A DNA stretch of 34,592 bases from a virus: positions 1 through 34,592 of IMG/VR virus record IMGVR_UViG_3300011253_000717; one strand, 5' to 3'. Numbering within the stretch: the stretch's first letter is position 1; each line of letters begins with the position of its first letter. Positions 13,618 to 23,125 of the stretch are shown piece by piece. A model generated the notes under the pieces. It was not told the DNA's origin, did not search any database, and saw only the letters and a program-made list of their open reading frames with translations. A program made the position numbers and the translations under genes.

Positions 13618-14154
13618 TCAAAGCCATACGCGCTTGGGCGTGTCAATCGACTCCGGATCAATTAGGCCAACGTCCTCAACGATCAAAGCCGACTCGTGCG
13701 AGTTAATTTCTGTATCTGCAACGCCGCTTTCAGTCCACAAGATTGCTGTGGTCTGCCAGTCAGGATAGCCGTTCTCATCAGCAGCAGTTAGCGCTGCGCC
13801 TGCCATGCGCAGGTTTACGTGGTAGCGATTATCCATGACCGGCGGTGTGAGTTCGTTACCTTCGTCATCGTACGTTGCTGGCACAACAACCACGGGGCCA
13901 ATAACGCTGACATTAACGCCAGCCGCTGGTCGGATAATCTCGTTGCCGTCCTCATCTAGCACAAGTTCTTCTGTTTCAACGCCATCTTCATCTACAACTG
14001 TTTGCGTTTCTTTGACGTATATACCTTGCTGCAAAGCGGCTGCCACAAAAGCAGCCTCATCAGTTGCCCTAACTTCTGCGTCAATCATTCCGCCTGACCA
14101 CTTCAAATTTACCGAAACGTCATCTCCGTTGGGGTCTTGGATTACTATGCTCAT
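13618..14154 (-). CDS. Acidic hypothetical protein downstream of fibre genes, 178 aa
   Basis: As sequenced, this frame is continuous with the third fibre gene. However, the internal ATG 14154 has its own GGAG eight bases upstream and would overlap the fibre stop as ATGA once the apparent one-base insertion at 14188 is removed. The product starts MSIVIQDPNG, is acidic (DEDGVETEELVLDEDGNE) and is probably beta-rich. No family is recognised. It may be a fibre assembly protein or a small receptor-binding attachment. Confidence 0.65.
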   Translation of the reverse strand: MSIVIQDPNGDDVSVNLKWSGGMIDAEVRATDEAAFVAAALQQGIYVKETQTVVDEDGVETEELVLDEDGNEIIRPAAGVNVSVIGPVVVVPATYDDEGNELTPPVMDNRYHVNLRMAGAALTAADENGYPDWQTTAILWTESGVADTEINSHESALIVEDVGLIDPESIDTPKRVWL

Positions 14155-15666
14155 GTTGTTAACTCCTGCAGTTGTGCGTCTGTTAAGTCGGCGAGGGTAG
14201 TATTGGATCGACTTGATGTGTATTTTTCCAGAAACTTGGTTAATAGCCGAACTAGCTATATTTAATTTGGTGATAGACACAGGTATATTCTGGGACGTAT
14301 CCGTAGACACAGGGCCGCCATTCACAGTCAATCCTATGTCGTCGGTTTTAAATCCCATTGACGTTTTGAAGGGAACGATTGGCGCTCCAGAAACAGTTAA
14401 AAACGACCCCGAATCACCAGTAGATTGAACATAACCACTAACATTTGATGCAGATGCCCGAATTTGTGCGCGATTAGTATCACTTCCGCTACTCAAAACA
14501 AGTAAAAATGGGCTTCCTTCATAAGAAGAAGTTTCAACAAGCAACGCCCCTGCCGTTTTATTATACCCAAACTCCCCCACACCAATGCTTGCCACATCAG
14601 CAGCCCTCGTGGCCGTAGTACCTGTAGTTTCTATGTAGCTTGTTGGGAAGGAGCCTGCTTCGAGTTGAGCACCCCAAACGTAAAAATCTACCTGCAATCC
14701 GCTATAAGAAGCTACAGATACCGTAACTGTTGTGCATCCAGCGGGAGTGGTAAATGTAATAACCTGCTGCCTGAACTCAGTAGTACTAACATCAGGCCAA
14801 TCTGCACTCACAATATTTGCACTGTTTGACACATCACGTATAACATATTTAGGAACTCCAGCGCCACCAGCGTCTTTGCCCCAAAAAGAAAACGTATAAG
14901 TTGTTCCAGCAGTCACCGTTACATTTCGATCTTCAAGAAAATGATTATGGTCAACTGACGTAAACCTGTAAGCTAAGGTCCCCTCAAAAGGCCCCGTTAC
15001 TGTTTCTGATGACAACCCATTGCTGGGCAATTTAACCCATTCAGAATTACTAAAATCCTCCGAATACGTCAGCAGATTAGTCTGCGCTTCCTCAATTAAC
15101 AAACCCTCGGCAGTACCATCTATGTTGTACTCAATGCGCGGCTTGTTTTCAGGGTGATAGATTAGCTTTAGGGTTGCTGATGGGTCGCTGGAGTTGTAGA
15201 GGACTTCGCGCATAGAAAGGCTACCTACGGTAAACGTAGAGGCGGTGACACTCCGTATTAATATGCGTATTGGGGAAAAACTTTGCGTTGAAAAAAACAC
15301 TGTTGTAGTTTGAGAGGTGCCAGCCGTAATGGAATAATTATGCAAAAGAGTTCCATAAGACTCATCATAAACTTGAGCAACTATCTGTCCAGAACCTGCC
15401 GCTATATCAAAACTGTATTCAACAAATGTATTTGGATTAGCTGGAATTATTTGGTTAAACCCACCGTAAGCACTTGTTGCAACAACTTGTAAGCGCCCGG
15501 AAACAACCGAAAGTGTGGCACTAGATGCGGTCCACCCCGTACTCCCATCCGAAAAATCACCGTTAGAAACTAACTCCGACCCATAACCAACCTTGGTAAG
15601 ACCATACGCTCCACTCGCTCGGCTAAAAGTAATTAAATCTTCTGCTTCATTAACTGTCTTACCCAT
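14151..15666 (-). CDS. Tail fibre / receptor-binding paralogue 3 (frameshifted end)
   Basis: The start is ATG 15666 with GGAGG upstream, rather than the longer frame from 15702. The product shares a DLITFSRASGAYGLTKV N-terminus with paralogue 2, then a GYGSELVSNGDFSDG...W carbohydrate-binding-like module, EVLYNSSDPSATLKLIYHP and an AQTNLLTYSEDFSNSEWV module of the phage head-spike-fibre type, ending at YYPRRL. Relative to paralogue 2 there is one extra base (CGCCGACTTAAC versus CGCCGCTTAAC) at 14188. Removing it restores RRLTDAQLQELTT and a stop at 14151. As read, the protein continues into the 178-aa frame. Confidence 0.75.
14188..14188 (-). other. One-base insertion relative to paralogue (frameshift)
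   Basis: Comparison with the homologous stretch at about 15764-15780 shows one additional T (plus strand) here. It converts the expected LTDAQLQ ending into NRRTTAG and joins two genes. It could be a real mutation, a sequencing error or, less likely, recoding. Confidence 0.7.
15152..15207. repeat. 56-bp near-identical repeat within fibre genes, copy in paralogue 3
   Basis: This stretch matches 16821-16876 in paralogue 2 at 53 of 56 positions. It encodes the shared VLYNSSDPSATLKLIYHP segment. High nucleotide identity between otherwise diverged paralogues suggests recent duplication or gene conversion. Confidence 0.85.
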
Positions 15667-17317
15667 GAATTGAGTCCTCCGTAAAACTGGTCGCCTGCCC
15701 ATCGAAGGTGAGACTCAAGGTTGGTGTAGATATAGGTTGAGTTAGTCGCTGTATTTGTGCGTCTGTTAAGCGGCGAGGGTAATAGGTAATAGATTTGATG
15801 TGGCCGTTGAGTTTTTGGCTTGCACTCGCACCACCAATTGATAGCGTAGGGGCGGCCTCAATATTCGTCATCAAAGCAGTGCCCGATGTGCTAGTAGTTA
15901 CTATATCCCCGTTTTTAGCTGTAGATATATTAGAGTCTGTTTTTATTGCAACTGCTAATTTGTAAACTTCTCCTGAATCAACAGCGCCAAAATGAGTTGC
16001 TGCGCTACCATCGTAGGAATACCAATCGCTACTTCCGGGGTTGTTATAAAAAACACGTACGTTTGCAACCCCCCCTAAAGCGTAATTACCGTCTACGTTT
16101 GTAGGATCAGAATAATTGAAAGTAGCAAGAAAAGTTCCGGCGGACTTATTTATAAAGTTGCTTACATTAATTTGCGGTAAATCTAAAGCCCTCGTGGCCG
16201 GAGCACCTGTAGTTTTTATTAACGATGTCCTAAATTCTCCTTGCTCAATCTGCATTGCTGTTGCCGCTACAGATGACGTACCATCGCCCATATAGCTGCT
16301 AGTAGCTCCATCAGTAAGCCGCCAAATTACGCTACAGTTTGTCACCGTAGTAGAAACAATACCGCTTGCACTAATTCTATAGATACCGTTGCCTAAATTT
16401 TCAATGGTAGCAGTTCCAGCAGTTCCAGTGCCGCCTTTGGATACGCTTCCAGTTTCGGCGTCTAAGTCAAAAGAGCCTAAAAAGTTATCGCCACCTGAAT
16501 AAATCATCATTTGCACATTTCGAGTGCCTGATATGCGCTTTACCAAACAAGAAATAGTCGCGTAAGAGCCAGCAGGTATTGTTACTACGTTAGCACCGAC
16601 AAGCCTGTGTTGTCCCGTCGCTGTGTCTTCAGTAAACTTGCGCCAAGTGCCTTGATAGACTCCGTTGGAAACTTCCTCATTACCAACTGTTAAACTTTGT
16701 ACCGATGTAAGAGTAGAGTCTACAGCATCACTGTTAGTAAAAAGATTAGTCCGCGCTTCCTCAATCAATATTCCTTTAGCACTTCCGTCTACGTTGTACT
16801 CAATTCGAGGGACATCATTGGGGTGGTAGATTAGCTTTAGGGTTGCTGATGGATCGCTGGAGTTGTACAGGACTTCCTTGACGGAAACGTTGTCGATGGA
16901 GCCTATAAAATTATTGCTTGCCGTCATTCTTAAATCATCTGTCCCAGCACAGGTAATAATCTCAATGTATGTTCCTGTAGCCGATCTTGCTGTTCCTGCA
17001 CCGTTGGTTCCTGCCCTTGGTGTTATAACTCCAGCCGATATATTTACAATTGTAAAAGTAACTTCGTACACTTTACCAATGGTCAATATGTCTACCGACT
17101 GCAAAGCACTAGACGAAGATTGTGAGCCATCACAACTAGCAACCCCTCCACTAATCGTCCAGCCAGTTCCTTTAGTCCAATCACTGTCAGTATCAAACCC
17201 ACCATTTGTCACCAACTCCGGCCCATAACTAACCTTAGTAAGACCATAGCCTCCACTAGCTCTGGAGAAGGTGATCATGTCAGAAGCATTGTCAAAACTT
17301 TTTGTATTAACTCCCAT
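15659..17317 (-). CDS. Tail fibre / receptor-binding paralogue 2
   Basis: The 552-aa protein is modular. It has SDMITFSRASGGYGLTKV (12-29), a GPELVTNGGFD...W carbohydrate-binding-like module (32-145), the EVLYNSSDPSATLKLIYHP linker (148-166), an EARTNL-type spike-fibre domain to about 370, and a concanavalin/LamG-like C-terminal part ending ITYYPRRLTDAQIQRL. A SLTFDGQATSFT tail follows and is shared with paralogue 1. It probably forms part of the receptor-binding fibre. GGGAG precedes the ATG, and the stop of paralogue 1 is 1 nt upstream. It overlaps paralogue 3 by 8 nt. Confidence 0.75.
   Translation of the reverse strand: MGVNTKSFDNASDMITFSRASGGYGLTKVSYGPELVTNGGFDTDSDWTKGTGWTISGGVASCDGSQSSSSALQSVDILTIGKVYEVTFTIVNISAGVITPRAGTNGAGTARSATGTYIEIITCAGTDDLRMTASNNFIGSIDNVSVKEVLYNSSDPSATLKLIYHPNDVPRIEYNVDGSAKGILIEEARTNLFTNSDAVDSTLTSVQSLTVGNEEVSNGVYQGTWRKFTEDTATGQHRLVGANVVTIPAGSYATISCLVKRISGTRNVQMMIYSGGDNFLGSFDLDAETGSVSKGGTGTAGTATIENLGNGIYRISASGIVSTTVTNCSVIWRLTDGATSSYMGDGTSSVAATAMQIEQGEFRTSLIKTTGAPATRALDLPQINVSNFINKSAGTFLATFNYSDPTNVDGNYALGGVANVRVFYNNPGSSDWYSYDGSAATHFGAVDSGEVYKLAVAIKTDSNISTAKNGDIVTTSTSGTALMTNIEAAPTLSIGGASASQKLNGHIKSITYYPRRLTDAQIQRLTQPISTPTLSLTFDGQATSFTEDSIHG
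16821..16876. repeat. 56-bp near-identical repeat within fibre genes, copy in paralogue 2
   Basis: Partner of 15152-15207, with three mismatches in 56 bp and no gaps. Confidence 0.85.
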
Positions 17318-17318
17318 G

Positions 17319-20291
17319 TTATTGCTCCCAATCCTGAACGGTAAATGATGTTTCGCTATTATCGAAAGTTAGCTGCAGGCTTGGTACTTCACTCGGCTCT
17401 GTAGCTTCAACTATTCCCGCATCCGCCAAGTCATCTGCCCAGACTCTAAGCATGGAGATTGTGCCCATGTAGTCGTAGCCAAGGTTGAAATCAGTTGCTG
17501 AGAGATCTGGCAAGTAGACAGGTGTTGAGTCTTCTATGGCAGCTATACCGTCTACCGCGTGGTTGACAAAGGAGCTTCCGTTTCGACTACTGACGTTGAA
17601 AGCGGATAACACACCGGGATCAACAAACTCACTTGAAGAGAAATTAGTGCCACCGGAGTCAATGAGGATCGACTGAAATAGATTCGAGACCCCTGATGTT
17701 TGTATGTGGGAGAATATAGAATTGCCCCACCTGAAAGGTTGAGATACTACAGCACCTGTATCCGCATACGTCATCCTCCCTTGCATCTGGATAGACACAG
17801 CGAGCGGGTCGATCTGTTCAAACGTGATGTCAGAAATATTAACATTGATTCCTGTTTCAACTTGTCGCCACATCAACCCTGCTGACGTAACAATAATCGC
17901 TTCAAACGTACCATTTCCGTTGTAGTACGTCATAGCTTGAACATCTGCGCTGTTAGTCGCGTTGCGGTATCTCATCCTTGTTCTAGTGCCTGTGTTAATG
18001 GTCTGCGTCCACTTAACACGAACAACCTTAGTTGTACTATCGTCTGCAATAGTTGGCGTAAAGGTGTGATCGCCATTAATCGTTATAGGATCAGCACCAC
18101 TGTAAAGGTTGCCTGTAATTGTTTTAGGCTCTGGCCAAGGCATGTTTGCTGCTGGGATTGTCAGAGTCTCTAAAGCTCTGGAGACGGTTGCACTGTTGGT
18201 TGGTATTAGAGATGACGGTGTGGAGCCTGCTTCTACTTGTGCGCCATAAATTAAGATGGATGATGTACCATCCCGAGCGACGTTTGGATCTAAGTCATCC
18301 TGCGCAACAAATATGTCTAATCGCCCAGTTCCATCTGCTTCGGTTGTAAAAGACAAAGCGCAGCGATACCAGCCGTTGCCTACATCCTGAATCGTTGCAG
18401 AGTAAGCTGCGTCTTCGACTGTTCCGACAGTGCCACTTGATAAATCAAAAAAGGCACCACCATTAGGCAGTGTTGCATAACTAGCTGCCCGTAAGTATCC
18501 CCAACTCAGCTGGTCAGCTTTTAGATAGCACGAAAAAGTATGGGCAGTGGTTGTGGCTAAAGTTAAATTGGTATAAGCAATTACGCTCCCTGTGCCCGAA
18601 TCGTTACTATCGATCAGCTTAACAGCTGAGTTTGCTTGTCCGTCTGGCCCAACTGAATCTAAAGCCAAGGTTGCTGTGTTAGCTTTGACCCAACTAGAAT
18701 CAGTAAAGTCTTGCGAATAACTAAGCAAATTAGTCCGTGCTTCACTCTCATGCAGAACCCCCTCATTTACCCATGCAGAGCCGTTGTAGACGTGGTGGTT
18801 TCGGCGGGGGAGGTATCGGGCTACGGCGGGGTTAGCGTCGAGTCTTTTGACTGATACGTTGTCAATACTCATCGACGCTGGGTTTCCACCCGTTTGTAAA
18901 AGAAATGTTTGGGGAGAAGCTGTCGTAACAACAGTCTGCTTATGTAGTCCGTTGGAGCCAAACCAAGTTGTTGTACCGCCTACCTGCCCCCGAATAAGTC
19001 CAGAAACATAATCCGAAATTGTGAAAGATATTTCGTAAGCCTGCCCCAATTCAACGGGAATTTGTTGGCTTGTGCCTTGGTTTTGTGTGTTAACCAACAG
19101 CTTTCCGCCAGAAATTGTAAAGCCTGTACCTAAAGTCCAATCGGTATTAGTCGAAAAATCCCCATTTGTAATTAAATTAGACCCAATCAGTATTCCAGCA
19201 GTTCTCACATACGAATCGCCAGTCTCTGGATTGTCTACCATGCCGCCGAGGTCTGAGCGATAGGCGTGTGCGAAAGCAACATAGATAGTAGCAAGATCGC
19301 CGCTTGCCCTGTAAAGATAAGGGGAATAAAATCCTGAAATTGCTTGACTGCCTGTGCTGACAAGAGTCCATTCTGTTGTGACGTTGACGTTTACAGAAAA
19401 ACCACCTGAACTGGCGTCTGAAAGTGTAATTGTGCCTGACGTATCGCCTTTGACCCACAAGGCAAATGTATAATCACCCGCCGCATTTGCATAAGTCTGA
19501 AAGATGCCGTCGCTTACGTCCAATTCAAGTTTTGTGGCGGTGGTATTACCGGAAGGATCTAACTGCCCCGGCGTAAGCACAGGTGTCGATGATTGCAACC
19601 AAGCCGGATTACTGAAATCCTCACTATACCTCAGCAGATTATGCGGTGCCCATTTGATTGCTGGAACTTCGCGGACTGAGATGGGACCAAAGCTGACCGT
19701 CTTGCCTGCGGTGGTCACGTTGTTTGCTAAATATATATATGTGGTCGCATCAAGAGCGGTGAATGTTAACGTGCTATTAGCATCGGGAGAGTTTGCTTGA
19801 ACAAGGATTGTGCCTGCGTATGAGTTTGTTCGCACAACGCGGATTGTAGCCGCAAGGACTCCACTGTCTCCATTATCAATCAGCCCGAGATCTAATTCGT
19901 AAGTTTTGCCGATCTCCGTCTGAAAGCCCTGAGAAAGGGTCGCTCTGGTAGATACGTTTGTCAGTGTAACAATATTAGACGCTACTGACGCAGTGCCGCC
20001 CGCAAGTGTCCACCCCGTAGTGCCGTTTGAGAAGTTTCCATTAGTAATTAACCCAGGCCCATAACCATCGGTCATTGTCGCATTGCCAGCACGGCTGTGT
20101 GTGATCAGTTCTGCAAAGGTATCTACATTTCCGCCAGCGTCATAAAATTCGGTGCCAGTATTTAGACTGCCATTAAAATCAGCAACGAGGTCTGGCGTCA
20201 GGTCGTTAATTTTATAAGCAGCTAGCAACCCGCCGATGGCGTTAAGCAAGACTGCCGATACTTTGGGTAGGGTCAGACCGACGCCAAACAT
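17319..20291 (-). CDS. Large tail fibre / receptor-binding protein, paralogue 1
   Basis: The 990-aa protein starts with a hydrophobic stretch (residues 9-25). It then has an ELITHSRAGNATMTDGYGPGLITNGNFSN..GW module (61-95) paralogous to the next two genes. Two spike-fibre-type domains begin at HNLLRYSEDFSNPAW (217-231) and ARTNLLSYSQDFTDSSW (518-534), and a second NGDFS carbohydrate-binding-like module begins at 375. The C-terminal region has a concanavalin-like fold signature (MGTISMLRVW) and a SLQLTFDNSETSFT end. Repeated sugar-binding-like modules point to adsorption to surface glycans. It follows the spike-base-like gene with almost no spacing. Confidence 0.75.
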   Translation of the reverse strand: MFGVGLTLPKVSAVLLNAIGGLLAAYKINDLTPDLVADFNGSLNTGTEFYDAGGNVDTFAELITHSRAGNATMTDGYGPGLITNGNFSNGTTGWTLAGGTASVASNIVTLTNVSTRATLSQGFQTEIGKTYELDLGLIDNGDSGVLAATIRVVRTNSYAGTILVQANSPDANSTLTFTALDATTYIYLANNVTTAGKTVSFGPISVREVPAIKWAPHNLLRYSEDFSNPAWLQSSTPVLTPGQLDPSGNTTATKLELDVSDGIFQTYANAAGDYTFALWVKGDTSGTITLSDASSGGFSVNVNVTTEWTLVSTGSQAISGFYSPYLYRASGDLATIYVAFAHAYRSDLGGMVDNPETGDSYVRTAGILIGSNLITNGDFSTNTDWTLGTGFTISGGKLLVNTQNQGTSQQIPVELGQAYEISFTISDYVSGLIRGQVGGTTTWFGSNGLHKQTVVTTASPQTFLLQTGGNPASMSIDNVSVKRLDANPAVARYLPRRNHHVYNGSAWVNEGVLHESEARTNLLSYSQDFTDSSWVKANTATLALDSVGPDGQANSAVKLIDSNDSGTGSVIAYTNLTLATTTAHTFSCYLKADQLSWGYLRAASYATLPNGGAFFDLSSGTVGTVEDAAYSATIQDVGNGWYRCALSFTTEADGTGRLDIFVAQDDLDPNVARDGTSSILIYGAQVEAGSTPSSLIPTNSATVSRALETLTIPAANMPWPEPKTITGNLYSGADPITINGDHTFTPTIADDSTTKVVRVKWTQTINTGTRTRMRYRNATNSADVQAMTYYNGNGTFEAIIVTSAGLMWRQVETGINVNISDITFEQIDPLAVSIQMQGRMTYADTGAVVSQPFRWGNSIFSHIQTSGVSNLFQSILIDSGGTNFSSSEFVDPGVLSAFNVSSRNGSSFVNHAVDGIAAIEDSTPVYLPDLSATDFNLGYDYMGTISMLRVWADDLADAGIVEATEPSEVPSLQLTFDNSETSFTVQDWEQ

Positions 20292-20292
20292 T

Positions 20293-20577
20293 TTAAACCA
20301 CCATCGCGTGAATGCCGGTGGCAGTTGTTCCAGTCAGCAACACCCGCTTAACACTGCACACTAAATAAAAGTTTGCTGGAACCGTCACGGTTCTTGTCAC
20401 GCCATCTTTGTTGTGAAAGCTGACATCACCCGCAGCGGTGCAATAAAGCCCGATTGCGATGTTACCTGCACCCACATTATCTGCGCCGTCCGCCGGCGTG
20501 ACAGGAACCATGTCGTAGACCAAGCCGGTAGAGTTTGGCGCTGAGCCTTGGCCGGAATAGAGAAAAGGGTTAGCCAT
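20293..20577 (-). CDS. Spike base protein-like (RCAP_Rcc01079 family)
   Basis: The 94-aa product resembles the small spike-base proteins of Rhodobacter gene transfer agents and related phages in layout. The shared features are MANPF, VTPADGADN, a short strand with GLYCTAAGDVSF, VPANFYLV and a final VKRVLLTGTTATGI segment. These proteins attach fibres or spikes. Its place between the gpJ-like tip protein and the fibre genes fits. GAGGAC precedes the ATG. Confidence 0.7.
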   Translation of the reverse strand: MANPFLYSGQGSAPNSTGLVYDMVPVTPADGADNVGAGNIAIGLYCTAAGDVSFHNKDGVTRTVTVPANFYLVCSVKRVLLTGTTATGIHAMVV

Positions 20578-20615
20578 TTTTATGTCCTCGGTTTAAGGCA
20601 TTATAGCCTTGGTTG

Positions 20616-22748
20616 CTACAGATTGAAAACTTCTACGCTTGCAGTGACGTTGACCGTCTCCCCACTAGCCGTATGAGTCACAGTTATTGTCTTCGATGAT
20701 ACGTCGCCGGTTGGCGCTTGAGATAAAGTGAAAGCGGTGCCGGTTATTGTAACGGTTCCAGAAATTGCGTTTGCCAATCGCGTGACCGTTAAAGTTTCCG
20801 TCACGCTGGTCGCTCCAGAAAATTTTATGCTAGACGTTTGCGTTAAAGCCGATGGCGAATAGGTCGAACCGTTGTCAATGCTAACCCAGCCTAGATTACT
20901 AGGGCTGGCAGTGATTGATATTGATGGGGTCTGACTGGTTGCGGAAATCGTCGAGACCAAATTGTTTGGGTAAAAATCGCTAATCGCCGCAGAAGAATCA
21001 CCTGCGGAATAAGCTCTTGACCTAACCCAATAATACCGCGTCACTTCTCCAAAAATCGGATCAACCGGGTTGCTTGCGTCGTGAATAAACTGCGTTGATA
21101 CAGTCTCTCCGATTTTTTGAATCTGCGCGGCGTTACTGGTTGGTGACGCCCAAACCTCAATCGTCAACACGTTTGACATGTTCGCCGGGTTTGACCATGT
21201 GACCTCAATGCTTCCTTGAGATCCAAAAGCCGCCAGCGCTGTTGGCGCGGTCACCCCACGGGATACGCTTAAATCGCGCTGAGTGATCGTGGTTTGATCA
21301 TAGTCCCCAACCGCCGGGTCGGCGTAAGCCGTGCTCGCGTCCTCCCGCAAGATCAGGTTCACACCACCATCTCCCGAATCGCTAAAAGTCCAACCTATGC
21401 ACAAAAATACTTTGTCTGTCCAGCCGAAATCGCTCAGCGTAACATTGACTCGACTGCCCACAGCCACCTGTATGCCGGCAAGGTTTGTCGGAAAGGTGAT
21501 CACTTGTTGCAAAAATGACTGAAGACACAGCTTGTAACCAAGTCGTTGAGCCATGTAACTGGAGTTGGTTAAAGATAACTGTATCTCTTTTTTTAGCACC
21601 TCGCCGTTATCCCGCGTTAGTGCGGAGGATAACTGAACTTGCGGGAACTCCATTGCTTTGTAACGGCTTGATGGATCTACAAAAGTTCCGGTTGTAGTGT
21701 TAAACCTGTCACTGCGCTCCAAAGCTGTTTTGACGGAGACAGCGCCTTGCAAATGGCTCTCATTCAGACTAACCGTAGGAGCCTCATACGCTCCAGCTCG
21801 AATCACAAAAACGCCGTTTGTGTATGACAGCATGCCATTCATCGCAGACAAAAGTTTGTTGATGTTTGTCTTGTGGCTGTCGGTCGCCAGCAAGACGCCG
21901 TTTGCCGTGTACCTTTTTTCAGTTCCGCCCGGAACGGCAACTGTTGCATCACAAATTGCTGCCGCCACGTCAGCAGCGGCAAAATCGATGCTTGCGGTGT
22001 CAATGCCCATGCCGTAATTCGTATCGCGCATATAATCGATTAAACACCACACCGGGTTGTCACTAAACGCCGTAGTGCCTGTCAGGTTGTTATATACTTT
22101 TTTACCTTCGACCACCGCCATAATATTGGTCGGCATGTACTTGTCCCACAGCTCCTGCGTGTCATCCCAAAGCGTCCATTTCGTGACGATGTAAGCAAGG
22201 CCAGTGCCTTTGTGGGAATTCGTATAACTTGTGAAAGCTGCTACCAAATCAGCATCAGCCGTTTGACCGGACTCTCCAAGATGCTTGTTAACTTTGACAA
22301 CGGTGTTGCTATTAACCGGCCCAAACCGACCGACTGTGACATTCCCACTACCATCCATTTGAACGTTAGTGATCACCTCATTATCAAAGTGAATATCAGT
22401 TATCGCGTTCACCTCGTGGCCCGCTAAAACCACCGAGTGATATAGATCCCGGTTTTTGATCCCAGTAGCGCCCAAGAAACTGACCGGACCAGAAACCAAT
22501 GCGGTTCCGTAAACGATTTTTTGCGGCTCAACCGTGCCGCGAACCGTGCGTTGTTTGTCAACTTCAAGTGATGGGATTTCGTATAAAGAGGCCATGAGCT
22601 TGTTTGCGGCAATAGCGCCAGCAGCAATCACGCCAGCGCCTATGGCAAAAGACGCGCCTAAGCCGGTCGTCAAACCAAAAGCATTGAACGCGACTGTACT
22701 GCCAACGGTGGCGATCCACGCGCCTGCCGCAATTATTGCGTTTGCCAT
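20616..22748 (-). CDS. gpJ-like tail tip / host specificity protein
   Basis: The product is 710 aa from ATG 22748; a GTG at 22757 would add three residues. The N-terminus is hydrophobic and alanine/glycine-rich (residues 3-50), as in the gpI-like part fused to some tip proteins. The central region has gpJ/phage-tail_3-type segments (TVRGTVEPQKIVYG, WCLIDYMRDTNYGMG, then KLLSAMNGMLSYTNG and VRAGAY). A fibronectin-III-like domain lies around 500-600 and an Ig-like C-terminal domain at about 610-710. It forms the base of the tail tip and contacts the fibres. It is shorter than lambda J (over 1,100 aa). Confidence 0.82.
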   Translation of the reverse strand: MANAIIAAGAWIATVGSTVAFNAFGLTTGLGASFAIGAGVIAAGAIAANKLMASLYEIPSLEVDKQRTVRGTVEPQKIVYGTALVSGPVSFLGATGIKNRDLYHSVVLAGHEVNAITDIHFDNEVITNVQMDGSGNVTVGRFGPVNSNTVVKVNKHLGESGQTADADLVAAFTSYTNSHKGTGLAYIVTKWTLWDDTQELWDKYMPTNIMAVVEGKKVYNNLTGTTAFSDNPVWCLIDYMRDTNYGMGIDTASIDFAAADVAAAICDATVAVPGGTEKRYTANGVLLATDSHKTNINKLLSAMNGMLSYTNGVFVIRAGAYEAPTVSLNESHLQGAVSVKTALERSDRFNTTTGTFVDPSSRYKAMEFPQVQLSSALTRDNGEVLKKEIQLSLTNSSYMAQRLGYKLCLQSFLQQVITFPTNLAGIQVAVGSRVNVTLSDFGWTDKVFLCIGWTFSDSGDGGVNLILREDASTAYADPAVGDYDQTTITQRDLSVSRGVTAPTALAAFGSQGSIEVTWSNPANMSNVLTIEVWASPTSNAAQIQKIGETVSTQFIHDASNPVDPIFGEVTRYYWVRSRAYSAGDSSAAISDFYPNNLVSTISATSQTPSISITASPSNLGWVSIDNGSTYSPSALTQTSSIKFSGATSVTETLTVTRLANAISGTVTITGTAFTLSQAPTGDVSSKTITVTHTASGETVNVTASVEVFNL

Positions 22749-23125
22749 AAGTCCCACCCCGCAACTGTGTACCTAGCAGGCACCCTAGCCAAACCGTTTT
22801 GGGTTAAACAAACCACATCTCGGCCTAGCTTAACTCCCATCAATGCGCTGGCGAGTGGCATTTTCACCAAGCACGGACTGCCATCGCTGACGCCCTTGGA
22901 CGGCTGACCTAGAACGCTTTCAATGACTTGCAGTAACCCGCCTTTCTGCTTGATTATTTCTTCGGCCTCAGCCTCATTGCTCCAGTCGAACTGGTCTGAG
23001 TAGTCTTTGCCAGTCAATTCTTTAACCATAAAAATAGTAAACCGGCAGCAGTCTGCAACTCCATACTGAAATGGTTGACGCTCCCAGTTACAAAGAGCTA
23101 GAAGTATTTGCTGCCTTTTAATCAT
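22733..23125 (-). CDS. DUF6950-like tail assembly protein
   Basis: The 130-aa protein carries the W...PFQYGVADCCRFT pattern near residues 14-28 and a LTGKDY segment, typical of DUF6950 phage proteins. These are reminiscent of NlpC/P60-type folds encoded next to tail tip genes. The cysteine in ADC could be a nucleophile, but the matching histidine is not obvious. It occupies the position of lambda gpK. It overlaps its neighbours (ATGA upstream; 16 nt with the tip gene). Confidence 0.65.
   Translation of the reverse strand: MIKRQQILLALCNWERQPFQYGVADCCRFTIFMVKELTGKDYSDQFDWSNEAEAEEIIKQKGGLLQVIESVLGQPSKGVSDGSPCLVKMPLASALMGVKLGRDVVCLTQNGLARVPARYTVAGWDLWQTQ

Noticed and set aside
13835-14428. Plus-strand serine/threonine-rich frames under the fibre genes
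   Set aside because: Composition is an artefact of reading beta-rich fibre codons backwards; no SD.
15152-16876. Diversity-generating retroelement template/variable repeats
   Set aside because: The repeat pair lies in coding paralogues without A-specific mismatches, and no reverse transcriptase is encoded.
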